Positions 1 to 8,342 of a stretch of 64,000 nucleotides of DNA are shown here, piece after piece. The position numbers were made by a program, and so were the translations under genes. Source of the stretch: Mesorhizobium loti (GTDB taxonomy: Bacteria; Pseudomonadota; Alphaproteobacteria; Rhizobiales; Rhizobiaceae); contig NZ_PJRO01000009.1 of NCBI RefSeq assembly GCF_002858745.1, positions 1 through 64,000 on the forward strand, written 5' to 3'. Position 1 is the first letter of the stretch; the number at the start of each line of letters is the position of its first letter. A model generated the notes under the pieces. It ran no database searches and was not told the origin of the DNA. It worked only from the letters and a program-made list of their open reading frames with translations.

Positions 1-693
1 GCCACGATCGGCATCGCCCTCGGTGGCGGCTCGTCCGACTTCCAGCTGGCCGACAAGCTCGGCAGCGGCAGCGCGCGCTTCTTCAATGCCGGTGTCTTCG
101 GCCGGCAGGAGTTCGGCAATGCCTATGTCGCCGCCGCTGCCGCCTACAGCTTCTACGATGCCGAGACCAGCCGCACCGTGCTTGGCAAATCGCTGTCGGG
201 CAACTTCAACGCCCACGCCTTCTCCGGGCGCATCGAGGCCGGCTACGACATCGAGACAGCGCTGGCGACGCTCACCCCTTATGCTGCCTTCCAGGCGATC
301 GCCTACCGGATGCCGGGCTACAGCGAAACCGGCGCCGGCAATTTCGGGCTGACCTACCAGGGCAACACCACGACCGTCACCCGCACCGAACTCGGCGCAA
401 GGCTCGATCACGGCATCGGTCTCGACAACAACGCCACGCTGACGCTGTCGGGCCGTGCCGCCCTTGCCATCAATGGCGGCGACACAATCGGCTTCATTGC
501 CGGCTTCCAGGCACTGCCCGGCACTTCCTTCAGCATCGAAGGCGCCAATCCCGATCGCTACAGTGCACTGCTCGACGCCGGCATCGAATACGCCACCGCC
601 AACGGCTTCTTCGCCGCCGCCAGCCTCCAGGGCGAACTCTCCGGCAACGTCCACAACATCGCTGGAACCGCTAAAATCGGAATGAAATGGTGA
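1..693 (+). CDS. Autotransporter beta-domain, C-terminal part (5' end outside window)
   Basis: The reading frame is open from the first base, so the gene starts before the window; about 230 C-terminal residues are visible. They show alternating short strands rich in Gly, Ala, Tyr and Phe (around SARFFNAGVFGRQEF and AYVAAAAAYSFYD) and end in an aromatic residue (GMKW), as expected of an outer-membrane beta-barrel. The pattern matches the translocator domain of type V autotransporters, which inserts in the outer membrane and exports an N-terminal passenger. The passenger is not in the window, so its role is unknown. A 15-bp hairpin follows the stop codon. The family call rests on strand pattern and composition only. 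Confidence 0.75.
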   Translation, partial: ATIGIALGGGSSDFQLADKLGSGSARFFNAGVFGRQEFGNAYVAAAAAYSFYDAETSRTVLGKSLSGNFNAHAFSGRIEAGYDIETALATLTPYAAFQAIAYRMPGYSETGAGNFGLTYQGNTTTVTRTELGARLDHGIGLDNNATLTLSGRAALAINGGDTIGFIAGFQALPGTSFSIEGANPDRYSALLDAGIEYATANGFFAAASLQGELSGNVHNIAGTAKIGMKW

Positions 694-700
694 CGAGGAG

Positions 701-735
701 CGGCTGGCAGAACCATCTGGTGGTTCTGCCAGCCG
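701..735 (+). terminator. Perfect 15-bp hairpin after the autotransporter gene
   Basis: CGGCTGGCAGAACCA (701-715) pairs perfectly with 721-735 across a TCTGG loop, starting 8 bases after the stop codon. There is no strong T-run, so it is either a weak intrinsic terminator or an mRNA 3'-end stabiliser. Confidence 0.6.
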
Positions 736-868
736 ACACGTATTTCCATACGGGCAGGAGCCGTACTGGTGACGGTTCGTTCATGTCGATTGACATCAAA
801 GCAGCGCAATCCCGTCGCACGTGATAGTATGCTAACCTACTGTTTCATGCGGGGACTTGCAGCGACTG

Positions 869-1810
869 ATGATGGAAGACATCGTTCTTCGGCTATCGGA
901 GGTCCAGGAAATTTCCGGCGCTATGGTGGCGCTCTATGATGCTTCGGATCGCCTGAGATATGCCAATCGCGCATTCCGCGAAGTCTATTTCATCGACCCC
1001 GACGATACGCCGCTTTGGGCGGATATCATGCGTCGGAACTTTGCCCTGGCGCGGGGGACGATCATCCGGGCGGCCAGTTTCGAGGAATGGCTGGTATCGA
1101 CTCAGGCCAGGCGTGGAAAGGTCGGCTTCCGTGCCTTTGAGACGGATCTGTTCGACGGACGCTGGCTCTGGATGACCGAGACCGTCGACGCCGAGGGGTG
1201 GATGCTGTGCATCGCCAGCGACATCACCTCGATAAGGGCGACCGAGCGAAAGGTCCGGCAGGATCGCGACTTTGCGCTCAAGGTGGCTCAGACGGATGAG
1301 TTGACGGGCATACCCAACCGTCGCTTCATACTGGCGAGGGCGGAAGAAATCATTGCCAGGGCGGCAGCCGTCCCCGACAACGGCTGTGGCTGCATGGCGA
1401 TCCTCGACCTCGACAACTTCAAGACGATCAACGACCGCTTTGGCCATGCCGCCGGTGATATCGTGTTGCGGGACTTCGCGATAACGATCCACGGCATGGT
1501 ACGCCGGCTCGACAGCATGGGAAGGATCGGCGGCGAGGAATTCGCGCTCGTTTTGCCCGGTGCGTGCCTGCTGGATGCGGAAAAGATCGTCGAAAGGATG
1601 CTTTCGCAGGTTCGCCAGTCAAGACCGCTGAGCATAGATCCTGCCTTCAGCTACACCTTCTCGGCGGGGATTGCCCTGGCTCAGCCCGGCGATACGCTCG
1701 ACACATTGTACGAACGCGCCGACAAGGCGCTCTATCGGGCAAAGCTCGGCGGCCGCAACCGGATCTATGTCGAAGGCGAGTCGAGAAACGAACCGACACC
1801 GGCGATTTGA
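869..1810 (+). CDS. PAS-like/GGDEF diguanylate cyclase
   Basis: The C-terminal half is a GGDEF domain that would make cyclic di-GMP from two GTP. The active-site motif is GGEEF at about residues 221-225, and the upstream helix carries DELTGIPNRR. An RRLD sequence sits five residues before GGEEF, fitting the RxxD product-inhibition site, so feedback control is likely intact. The N-terminal 130 residues look like a PAS-type sensor (YDASDRLRYANRAF, then an aromatic GRWLWMTET strand). No membrane segment is seen, so the enzyme is probably cytosolic. The frame can be extended to a TTG at 857, but adjacent ATGs at 869 and 872 are better starts. The signal sensed is unknown. Confidence 0.9.
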   Translation: MMEDIVLRLSEVQEISGAMVALYDASDRLRYANRAFREVYFIDPDDTPLWADIMRRNFALARGTIIRAASFEEWLVSTQARRGKVGFRAFETDLFDGRWLWMTETVDAEGWMLCIASDITSIRATERKVRQDRDFALKVAQTDELTGIPNRRFILARAEEIIARAAAVPDNGCGCMAILDLDNFKTINDRFGHAAGDIVLRDFAITIHGMVRRLDSMGRIGGEEFALVLPGACLLDAEKIVERMLSQVRQSRPLSIDPAFSYTFSAGIALAQPGDTLDTLYERADKALYRAKLGGRNRIYVEGESRNEPTPAI

Positions 1811-1866
1811 TCCGAACCGGATCAAGGTGCCGTTTCATGCCCGGTTTGTTGCCGAGGCCGAGTTGC

Positions 1867-3399
1867 TTATCCTGCAAGCTGGCTCGACGCGCGATCGGCA
1901 ATCGTCGCTCCCGTTCCCACATCGACAGATGCCAGGCTGACTTCGTAACCCCAGAGCCTTCTGATGTGACGCAGTGTTTCGTCGCGGCTTTTGTCTTCCA
2001 GCAAAATTCCGTTTTTCACCGTGTGCTGCAGCCGGAGATGGCGGTCGCCGAGCAGATCAACATCCACCACCTGTATGTCCGGCCTGTTTGCGCCGATCTC
2101 ATAACTCTGTGCCAAAGCGGAGCGGATCTTCTCATAGCCACGTTCGTTGTGGATGGACGCCACCTTGTAATGTGGTTCGTCCGCGCTATCGACCAACAGG
2201 AAGAGCCGCCATTTTCGGATCAGGGCAGGGCTGAGATACTGGCGGATGAAGGATTCGTCGCGGTGGTCGGCCCAGGCATCGAGAAGTATTCTTCGCCAAT
2301 CGCCACCACCGGCGATATCGGGGAACCAGTCGCGGTCCTCCTCCGTCGGCTCTGTCGCGATCCGCTTGATATCCTGCATCATGTCGAGCCCCAGCGCGTA
2401 GGGGTTGATGCCGGAAAAACGGGGATCGTCGAAGCCTGGCTGGAAGACCACGTTCGAATGATTGCTCAGCATTTCCAGCATGGCGCCTTCGCTGATCCGG
2501 CCACGATCGAACAGCATGTTCATCAGTGTGTAGTGTACGAAAGTGGCGCAGCCTTCGTTCATCACCTGGGTCTGCTGCTGCGGATAGAAATACTGCGCAA
2601 TGACCCGCACGATGCGAATAATCTCGCGCTGCCAGGGTTCAAGGGCCGGACTGTTCTTTTCCAGGAAATAGAGCAGGTTCTCTTCCGGCAGATTGAGTTT
2701 CTTTTTCCGCTCGGCCTGATTTTGGCCCTCGCTGCTCCCGCGCGATGTCGGCAATGTGCGCCACAAATCGTTGTAGGAGCGTTCTTCGTACTCCAGCCGT
2801 TCGCGCAACTCCCGGCGCTGCTGCTCGGACGAAAGCTTGGGCGGCCGCTGATAGCGAAACACGCCTTGGCCTTTCAATGCGTGCGCTGCATCCAGGATTT
2901 CCTCGACAGCCGCAAAACCATGGCGCTCTTCGCAACGGGCAATGTAGTCCTTTGCAAAATCCAGATAGCTGAGGATCGTTGCGGCATCGGTCCACTGGCG
3001 GAACAGATGGTTGTTCTTGAAGAAATGATTGTGGCCGAGGGCCGCATGCGCTGTCACCAGCGCCTGCAGGGCCATGGTGTTTTCTTCCATGAGATAGACG
3101 ATGCAGGGGTCCGAATTGATGACCAGCTCGTAGGCCAGCCCGCGCCCGCCTTTGCGGTAGAGCAGCTCCTGATAGAGGAAATGCTTGCCGAACGACCAGT
3201 GGCGATACATCAGCGGCATGCCGACCGACGCGTAGGCGTCGAGCATCTGTTCAGACGAAATGATCTCCAATTGAACGGGATAGACATCGAGTTGAAGCTC
3301 CTCGACGGCGATTTCCTCGATGGCGTCGTAAACCATCGACAGTTTCGTGAAATCCCAGTCGGAACCGGAAAAGAGCAGGCGCGCCTTGCTGGCTGGCAT
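1867..3399 (-). CDS. spoVR: SpoVR family protein
   Basis: A 510-residue protein of the SpoVR/YcgB family, usual length about 500. Family-typical stretches include FSGSDWDFTKLSMVYDAIEE near the N-terminus, MNEGCATFVHYTLMN in the middle and NPYALGLDMMQDIKRI. The name comes from a Bacillus spore-cortex defect; in non-sporulating bacteria it is co-expressed with a PrkA kinase and a YeaH-type protein in stationary phase or stress, with the biochemical role unresolved. It is the last gene of the prkA-yeaH-spoVR operon here. The start is supported by GGAGG nine bases upstream. That ribosome binding site abuts the end of the repeat at 3413-3519. Confidence 0.95.
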   Translation of the reverse strand: MPASKARLLFSGSDWDFTKLSMVYDAIEEIAVEELQLDVYPVQLEIISSEQMLDAYASVGMPLMYRHWSFGKHFLYQELLYRKGGRGLAYELVINSDPCIVYLMEENTMALQALVTAHAALGHNHFFKNNHLFRQWTDAATILSYLDFAKDYIARCEERHGFAAVEEILDAAHALKGQGVFRYQRPPKLSSEQQRRELRERLEYEERSYNDLWRTLPTSRGSSEGQNQAERKKKLNLPEENLLYFLEKNSPALEPWQREIIRIVRVIAQYFYPQQQTQVMNEGCATFVHYTLMNMLFDRGRISEGAMLEMLSNHSNVVFQPGFDDPRFSGINPYALGLDMMQDIKRIATEPTEEDRDWFPDIAGGGDWRRILLDAWADHRDESFIRQYLSPALIRKWRLFLLVDSADEPHYKVASIHNERGYEKIRSALAQSYEIGANRPDIQVVDVDLLGDRHLRLQHTVKNGILLEDKSRDETLRHIRRLWGYEVSLASVDVGTGATIADRASSQLAG

Positions 3400-3412
3400 G
3401 GTCCGGTACCTC

Positions 3413-3519
3413 CTAGAGCAATTCCAGCAAAAGTGCGTAGCGGTTTTGCGTCCGGAATTGCGTTAAAACAAATAGATAGAGCATTGGAGGCGATCCTATT
3501 TTCGCCGGAAATGCTCTAG
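3413..3519. repeat. 107-bp dispersed intergenic repeat with CTAGAGCA/TGCTCTAG ends
   Basis: The segment between yeaH and spoVR is bounded by 8-bp inverted ends, CTAGAGCA at 3413-3420 and TGCTCTAG at 3512-3519, with an internal pair (AATTCC near 3420, GGAATT near 3453). The CTA at 3516-3518, read on the minus strand, is the TAG stop of yeaH, and the other end touches the spoVR ribosome binding site. It belongs to the family also seen at 8267, 17995, 28479, 33299 and 45599. Confidence 0.8.
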
Positions 3520-4826
3520 GTCCTCTTGCCGACCGGTGGCTGTTTGGTGAACAGCTTCCGGAAAACCGGATAGATGTCGGCTGCCTTGGCGATGCGACTT
3601 ATCTGGAAATTAGACCAGCGGCCTGCCACCGTGCTGTAGGCTTGCCACAACGATGTTCCATTTTCGGTCGTGCCGAAGATTTCGCTTTCGCGTTCGTCGA
3701 TAATCTCGACATACGCGAAATATTGGCACAGGCGCATCAGTTTGCCATCGAGCAGCGCAATGCAGCGCTCGGAATCGGTGAGGAAGTTGTCGCCGTCCGA
3801 AGCTTGCGCCGCGTAGATGTTCCACTCACTCACCGGATAGCGCTTGGCGATGACGCGATGCATTTCCTCGAGCGCCGTGGAGACAACGGTGCCGCCGCTT
3901 TGCGTGGAGTTGAAGAAGGTTTCCTCATCAACTTCGTGCGCTTCGTGGGCATGACGAATGAAGACGATTTCAGTGCGTTTGTAACGGCGCTGCAGAAACA
4001 GATGCAGCAGCACGAAGAAACGCTTGGCCAGGTCCTTTTCGCGCTCTCCCATCGAACCGGACACGTCCATCAGGCAGAACATGACGGCACTGGCATTCGG
4101 TAGCGGTTGGGGTTCGAAACGGTTGAAGCGGATGTCAACCGGGTCGACATAGGCAATCTTTCTGCGGCGACGTTCCAGGCGTTCGAACTCTTCACTCAAG
4201 GCCATGATACGTTGTCGTGCCGCCTGATTGGGTGGTTCGGCTCGCAGCAACGCGAGTTCCTGTTCAAGCGCCTCAAGATCTTCGCGCTTGGGGCGCTTGA
4301 GGGCGATGCGGCGGCCGTAGCTGTTCCGCATTGTACGTCCGACGTTGATGTTGGTCGGCGCGCCGCTCTGGGTGAAGCCGGCGCGATGCGGCTTGAATGC
4401 GACGATTTCCTTGAGGCTGAGCTTGACGAGGTCGGGCAATTCGAGGTCTTCGAAGAAGAGATCGAGAAATTCCTCATGCGAAAGCACGAAGCGAAAATCG
4501 TCTTCGGAGGCGGTATCGCCTGGTGTCGACGATCCGAAGGCGCCTTGGCCCCGCTTGGGGATCAGATCTCCTTCGGCGAACTGCTTGTTGCCGACTAGGA
4601 CGCGCTCGCGACGACCGCTGTTCTTCGCATCATCGAAGCTCGGCTCGCCGGTGCCCCTTTTGGGTATCGGCACGGCGTGCTCGGCATCAACTTCGTCGAT
4701 CCGGCGGTTTCTGATTTCATCGCGAACGTTCTGCTTGAGCTCCTCGCGTGCTCGTTTCAGGAAGCGCTGGCGATTTGCGAGGCTTCTGTCTTTCGGATTC
4801 AGTCGGCGGTCGATGAAGATCGGCAT
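3516..4826 (-). CDS. yeaH: YeaH/YhbH family (DUF444) protein with a VWA-like domain
   Basis: A 436-residue protein of the YeaH/YhbH family, whose members are encoded with PrkA-type kinases and take part in the nitrogen-starvation and stationary-phase response. The N-terminus has the family start (MPIFIDRRLNPKDRSLANRQRFLKR). The C-terminal half holds a von Willebrand A-like fold with a MIDAS-type motif, CLMDVSGSMGEREKDLAKRFF, near residue 250. It is predicted cytosolic and 16 bases downstream of prkA. An AGGACGG ribosome binding site precedes the ATG. Its stop codon is formed by the terminal CTAG of the repeat at 3413-3519, so the natural C-terminus may have been altered by that insertion. Confidence 0.94.
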   Translation of the reverse strand: MPIFIDRRLNPKDRSLANRQRFLKRAREELKQNVRDEIRNRRIDEVDAEHAVPIPKRGTGEPSFDDAKNSGRRERVLVGNKQFAEGDLIPKRGQGAFGSSTPGDTASEDDFRFVLSHEEFLDLFFEDLELPDLVKLSLKEIVAFKPHRAGFTQSGAPTNINVGRTMRNSYGRRIALKRPKREDLEALEQELALLRAEPPNQAARQRIMALSEEFERLERRRRKIAYVDPVDIRFNRFEPQPLPNASAVMFCLMDVSGSMGEREKDLAKRFFVLLHLFLQRRYKRTEIVFIRHAHEAHEVDEETFFNSTQSGGTVVSTALEEMHRVIAKRYPVSEWNIYAAQASDGDNFLTDSERCIALLDGKLMRLCQYFAYVEIIDERESEIFGTTENGTSLWQAYSTVAGRWSNFQISRIAKAADIYPVFRKLFTKQPPVGKRT

Positions 4827-4842
4827 GGAACCGTCCTGGCTC

Positions 4843-6792
4843 TCAACCGGCCTTGTTGACCCGCATGTACCAGTCGACCAGCCGGCGCACCTGCCGTTCG
4901 GTGTAGCCGCGCTCCACCATTCGCTGCACGAATTCGTTGTGGCGCTTTTCGGTGACGCTGTCCTGCTTCGATCCGAAGCTGATGACCGGCAGGAGATCCT
5001 CGACCTGGCCGAACATACGCTTTTCGATCACTTCGCGCAGTTTCTCATAGCTGGTCCATGATGGATTGCGGCCGTTATTGCGCGCTCGCGCGCGCAGCGT
5101 GAACTTGACCACTTCGTTGCGGAAGTCCTTGGGGTTGGCGATGCCGGCCGGTTTTTCGACCTGCGACAGCTCGTTGTTGAGGACCTCCCGGTCGAGAATC
5201 TGGCCAGTGTCGGGATCCTTGTAATCCTGATCTTCGATCCAGGCATCGGCATAGGCGATGTAGCGATCGAATAGGTTCTGGCCATATTCGCTGTAGGATT
5301 CCAGATAGGCCTTCTGGATTTCATGGCCGATGAACTCCGCGTAACGTGCAGCGAGTTCCGCCTTGATGAACTCCAGGTAGGCCGCCTCGGTCTCCTTCGG
5401 GAACTGCTCCCGCTTGATAGCCTCTTCCAGAATGTACATGAGATGGACGGGATCAGCCCCCACTTCCTTGGTATCGTAGTTGAAGGTTTGCGACAGGATT
5501 TTGAAGGCGAAGCGCGTGGAGACGCCGGTCATACCTTCATCGACGCCTGCGGCGCCACGATATTCCTGGACGGATTTCGCTCTAGGGTCGATCTCCTTGA
5601 GGTTTTCCCCGTCATAGATTCGCATCTTTGTGTAGAGGGGGGAGTTGTCGTGCGCGGCAAGCCGTGTCGAGACTGAGAAACGGCTCAGGATATCGAGCAC
5701 CTCTGGAGCGCAGGGGCTATCGGCCAGATCGCTCTCGCGCAGCAGCTTTTCATAGATCTGCCTCTCCTCGGTGACCCTCAGGCAATAGGGCACCTTGACC
5801 ACCAGAATGCGGTCAAGAAAGGCTTCGTTGTTCCTGTTGTTCTTGAATTGCTGCCACTCCGATTCGTTGGAGTGGGCCACGATGATGCCTTGATAGGGGA
5901 AGGCGCCAAAATTCTCCGTGCCGTTGTAGCTGCCTTCCTGGGTTGCGGTCAGCAACGGGTGCAATACCTTGATGGGTGCCTTGAACATCTCGACGAATTC
6001 CAGCAGGCCTTGCGTGGTGCGGTTCAGCCCACCGCTGTAGGAATAGGCGTCCGGGTCCGACTGGCTGAAGTTCTCGAGCTGCCTGATATCGACCTTGCCG
6101 ACGAGAGCCGAGACGTCCTGGTTGTTCTCGTCGCCGGGCTCGGTCTTGGCGATAGCGATCTGCCGCAGCCTCGACGGCATCAGCCTGACGACGCTGAATT
6201 TGGAAATATCACCGGACATCTCATCGAGACGTTTGGCAGCCCAGGGGGAGATCAGGCCATTGAGCCTGCGACGGGCGATGCCGTATTTGTCCTCCAGCAA
6301 ATCGCCCATGCGGTCGGGATGGAAAAGCCCGAGGGGCGACTCGAAGACCGGGCTGATCTCTTTGCCGACCTTCAATGTATAGATCGGGCGTTGTTCCATC
6401 AGCTTTTTCAGCCGCTCGGCGAGCGAGGATTTGCCGCCACCAACCGGCCCCAGAAGATAAAGGACCTGCTTGCGCTCCTCGAGCCCTTGGGAGGCGTAGC
6501 GAAAATAGCCTGCGACACGCTCGATCGTGTCTTCCATCCCGTAGAAGTCGGCGAAGGATGGGTACACCTTGATGGTGCGGTTTGAGAAAATCCGCCCAAG
6601 CCGTTCGTCCTTGCTGGTGTCTATGAGATTGGGTGCGCCGATCGCATCGACCATCCGTTCCGGAGCGGTGGCATACATGGATTTGTCTTCGCGGCAGGCA
6701 AGCAGATACTGCTGGATGCTGATCTCCTCCTGCGCCGAACTCTTATAGATCTCCGAAAAAAGATCGAAGACGTCCGCCTGATGTTCAGTCAT
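4843..6792 (-). CDS. prkA: PrkA family serine protein kinase
   Basis: A 649-residue member of the PrkA/YeaG family, usual length about 640-650. The AAA-like N-terminal part has a Walker A motif (LLGPVGGGKSSLAE, near residue 117) and the C-terminal region is the PrkA kinase-like domain. Homologues (E. coli YeaG, Bacillus PrkA) act in the stress and starvation response; both kinase and ATP-dependent protease activities have been reported for the family. It is the first gene of the operon with yeaH and spoVR. A purine-rich ribosome binding site precedes the ATG, and a candidate general-stress promoter lies at 6846-6871. Confidence 0.96.
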   Translation of the reverse strand: MTEHQADVFDLFSEIYKSSAQEEISIQQYLLACREDKSMYATAPERMVDAIGAPNLIDTSKDERLGRIFSNRTIKVYPSFADFYGMEDTIERVAGYFRYASQGLEERKQVLYLLGPVGGGKSSLAERLKKLMEQRPIYTLKVGKEISPVFESPLGLFHPDRMGDLLEDKYGIARRRLNGLISPWAAKRLDEMSGDISKFSVVRLMPSRLRQIAIAKTEPGDENNQDVSALVGKVDIRQLENFSQSDPDAYSYSGGLNRTTQGLLEFVEMFKAPIKVLHPLLTATQEGSYNGTENFGAFPYQGIIVAHSNESEWQQFKNNRNNEAFLDRILVVKVPYCLRVTEERQIYEKLLRESDLADSPCAPEVLDILSRFSVSTRLAAHDNSPLYTKMRIYDGENLKEIDPRAKSVQEYRGAAGVDEGMTGVSTRFAFKILSQTFNYDTKEVGADPVHLMYILEEAIKREQFPKETEAAYLEFIKAELAARYAEFIGHEIQKAYLESYSEYGQNLFDRYIAYADAWIEDQDYKDPDTGQILDREVLNNELSQVEKPAGIANPKDFRNEVVKFTLRARARNNGRNPSWTSYEKLREVIEKRMFGQVEDLLPVISFGSKQDSVTEKRHNEFVQRMVERGYTERQVRRLVDWYMRVNKAG

Positions 6793-6845
6793 GGCAATTT
6801 GCGCCTCTTCTTCCGCGAAGCTGGCAGCTCGTTTCGTCTCTATTC

Positions 6846-6871
6846 AACTGCTGGAAGGCCTTGGTGGTTCC
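6846..6871 (-). promoter_or_regulatory. Candidate EcfG-type promoter for prkA operon
   Basis: On the minus strand GGAAC (6871-6867) is followed after 17 bases by AGTT (6849-6846), 54 bases before the prkA start. The alphaproteobacterial general-stress consensus is GGAAC-N16/17-CGTT; the -10 differs at its first base. The operon's stress role makes it plausible. Confidence 0.4.
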
Positions 6872-6965
6872 TCGCCGCGTGATGATTGATGTCAAAATGT
6901 TGAGGAGTAGCCGGTGCGTTGGCTGAGGAATGTCTCCAGATCGAAATTTCAAGGACTTTAATATT

Positions 6966-6981
6966 GACCGACCGGTCGGAT
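6966..6981. promoter_or_regulatory. PaaR-type operator candidate upstream of paaG
   Basis: CCGACCGGTCGG (6968-6979) is a perfect 12-bp palindrome inside TGACCGACCGGTCGG, about 60 bases upstream of paaG. The same sequence with one change lies upstream of the thiolase gene at 23419-23433. TetR-family repressors of phenylacetate genes are the obvious candidates to bind it. Confidence 0.65.
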
Positions 6982-7037
6982 TATGTAACTGTCAAGCTCT
7001 TCGCCAGGGAGGAGTTGGCGAAATGGGAGGAGAAAAC

Positions 7038-7832
7038 GTGACCCAATCCGACACGTTGTTGGTAGTGGTGGCCGACGGCGTCATGACGCTGACGCTCAAT
7101 CGCCCGGACAAGCTGAATTCCTTCAATCCGGAATTGCATGGCGCCTTGCGCGCTGCTTTCGAGCAGGCCCGGGATGACGCGGCGATACGGGCTGTTCTGC
7201 TGACCGGTGCCGGCCGTGCCTTCTGCGCAGGCCAGGACCTCGGCGATCGCGATCCACGCAAATCCACTGAGGCGCCGGATCTCGGCCATACGATCGAGAC
7301 CTTCTACAACCCGTTGTTGCGTCTGATCCGGTCACTGGACAAGCCCGTCATCTGTGCGGTGAACGGCGTCGCCGCCGGCGCCGGCGCCAACATTGCGCTG
7401 GCCTGCGATATCGTGCTTGCGGCCAAATCGGCCAAGTTCATCCAGGCATTCTCGAAGATCGGCTTGATCCCCGATTCCGGCGGTACCTGGACGCTGCCAC
7501 GCCTGCTCGGCGAAGCGCGTGCCAAGGCGCTGGTACTGACCGCCGAACCTCTGCCGGCGCAAAACGCTGCCGAGTGGGGCCTGATCTGGAAAGCCGTCGA
7601 CGACGACCAGCTCATGTCGGAGGCAAGCACGTTGGCAAAACGCTTGGCAGCCGGCCCGACCTTCGGCATCGGCCTGACCAAACAGGCCATCCATGCCAGT
7701 GCCGCCAACACGCTCGACCAGCAGCTTGATCTCGAACGGGATCTGCAGCGCAAGGCCGGCCGCAGCGCCGACTATGCCGAAGGCGTCGCTGCGTTCCTGG
7801 ACAAGCGGGCGCCGGAGTTCAAGGGCAAATGA
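7038..7832 (+). CDS. paaG: Ring-1,2-epoxyphenylacetyl-CoA isomerase PaaG
   Basis: A crotonase-family enzyme of about 264 residues, matching E. coli PaaG closely along its length (GVMTLTLNRPDKLNSFN, FCAGQDLGDRD, FYNPLLRLIR, NGVAAGAGANIALACDIV, FSKIGLIPDSGGTWTLPRLLG, GRSADYAEGV). PaaG isomerises the ring epoxide of phenylacetyl-CoA to oxepin-CoA and also acts in the later beta-oxidation-like steps. I prefer the GTG at 7038, which has GGGAGGAG just upstream and gives an N-terminus like E. coli PaaG; an ATG at 7023 with its own GGGAGGAG is the alternative. It is first in paaG-paaI-paaK-regulator and overlaps paaI by 4 bases. Confidence 0.95.
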   Translation: MTQSDTLLVVVADGVMTLTLNRPDKLNSFNPELHGALRAAFEQARDDAAIRAVLLTGAGRAFCAGQDLGDRDPRKSTEAPDLGHTIETFYNPLLRLIRSLDKPVICAVNGVAAGAGANIALACDIVLAAKSAKFIQAFSKIGLIPDSGGTWTLPRLLGEARAKALVLTAEPLPAQNAAEWGLIWKAVDDDQLMSEASTLAKRLAAGPTFGIGLTKQAIHASAANTLDQQLDLERDLQRKAGRSADYAEGVAAFLDKRAPEFKGK

Positions 7833-8269
7833 CGTTCGACATGAGCGATCCGGCGGCGGTTGCGATCGCCTCCGCCGAAGCGATGTGGCGGGACGATCGC
7901 GCTTCGCAGCATCTCGGCATGGAACTGGAACATGTCGGGCCGGGTGAAGCGACGGTTTCCTTCACCGTGACCGATGTGATGACCAATGGCCACAACACCT
8001 GCCACGGCGGCTACATGTTCACGCTGGCGGACTCCGCCTTTGCGTTTGCATGCAACAGCTACAACCAGCGCGCGGTGGCACAGCATTGTTCCGTCACCTT
8101 CGTTGCGCCTGCTTTTCTTGGTGACCAACTGACGGCTCGCGCCCGCGAGGTTTCGCGCGCCGGGCGCAACGGCATTTACGATATCGCGGTGACCAATCAG
8201 AAAGGCGAGCGGGTAGCGGAGTTCCGTGGCCACTCGCGTACAGTCAAGGGAACACATTTGCCGGCATAA
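7829..8269 (+). CDS. paaI: Hydroxyphenylacetyl-CoA thioesterase PaaI
   Basis: A 146-residue hotdog-fold thioesterase. The active-site region reads NTCHGGYMFTLADSAFAFACNS, the PaaI-type signature with the catalytic Asp in LADSAFA. PaaI releases CoA from dead-end ring-hydroxylated phenylacetyl-CoA products, sparing the CoA pool. The start overlaps the paaG stop (ATGA), indicating translational coupling. The stop TAA is the first three bases of a 42-bp inverted repeat (8267-8308). Confidence 0.93.
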   Translation: MTFDMSDPAAVAIASAEAMWRDDRASQHLGMELEHVGPGEATVSFTVTDVMTNGHNTCHGGYMFTLADSAFAFACNSYNQRAVAQHCSVTFVAPAFLGDQLTARAREVSRAGRNGIYDIAVTNQKGERVAEFRGHSRTVKGTHLPA

Positions 8270-8308
8270 AGCGCCGCGCTCCCATTTGAGCGTGCAAAGG
8301 ACGCTTTA
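8267..8308. repeat. Short dispersed repeat, TAAAGCG/CGCTTTA ends
   Basis: TAAAGCG (8267-8273) pairs with CGCTTTA (8302-8308). The interior, GCCGCG..CCCAT..CGTGCAAAGGACGCT, closely matches the repeat at 33299-33340. The paaI stop codon is the first triplet of the element. It lies between paaI and paaK. Confidence 0.6.
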
Positions 8309-8342
8309 CACCGGAAACTGCCGCACGATCTGGGAGGATTGA

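Noticed and set aside
1564..3519. 651-residue plus-strand frame across the spoVR region
   Set aside because: It is the antisense shadow of spoVR, with no ribosome binding site or recognisable domain; spoVR on the other strand matches a known family throughout.
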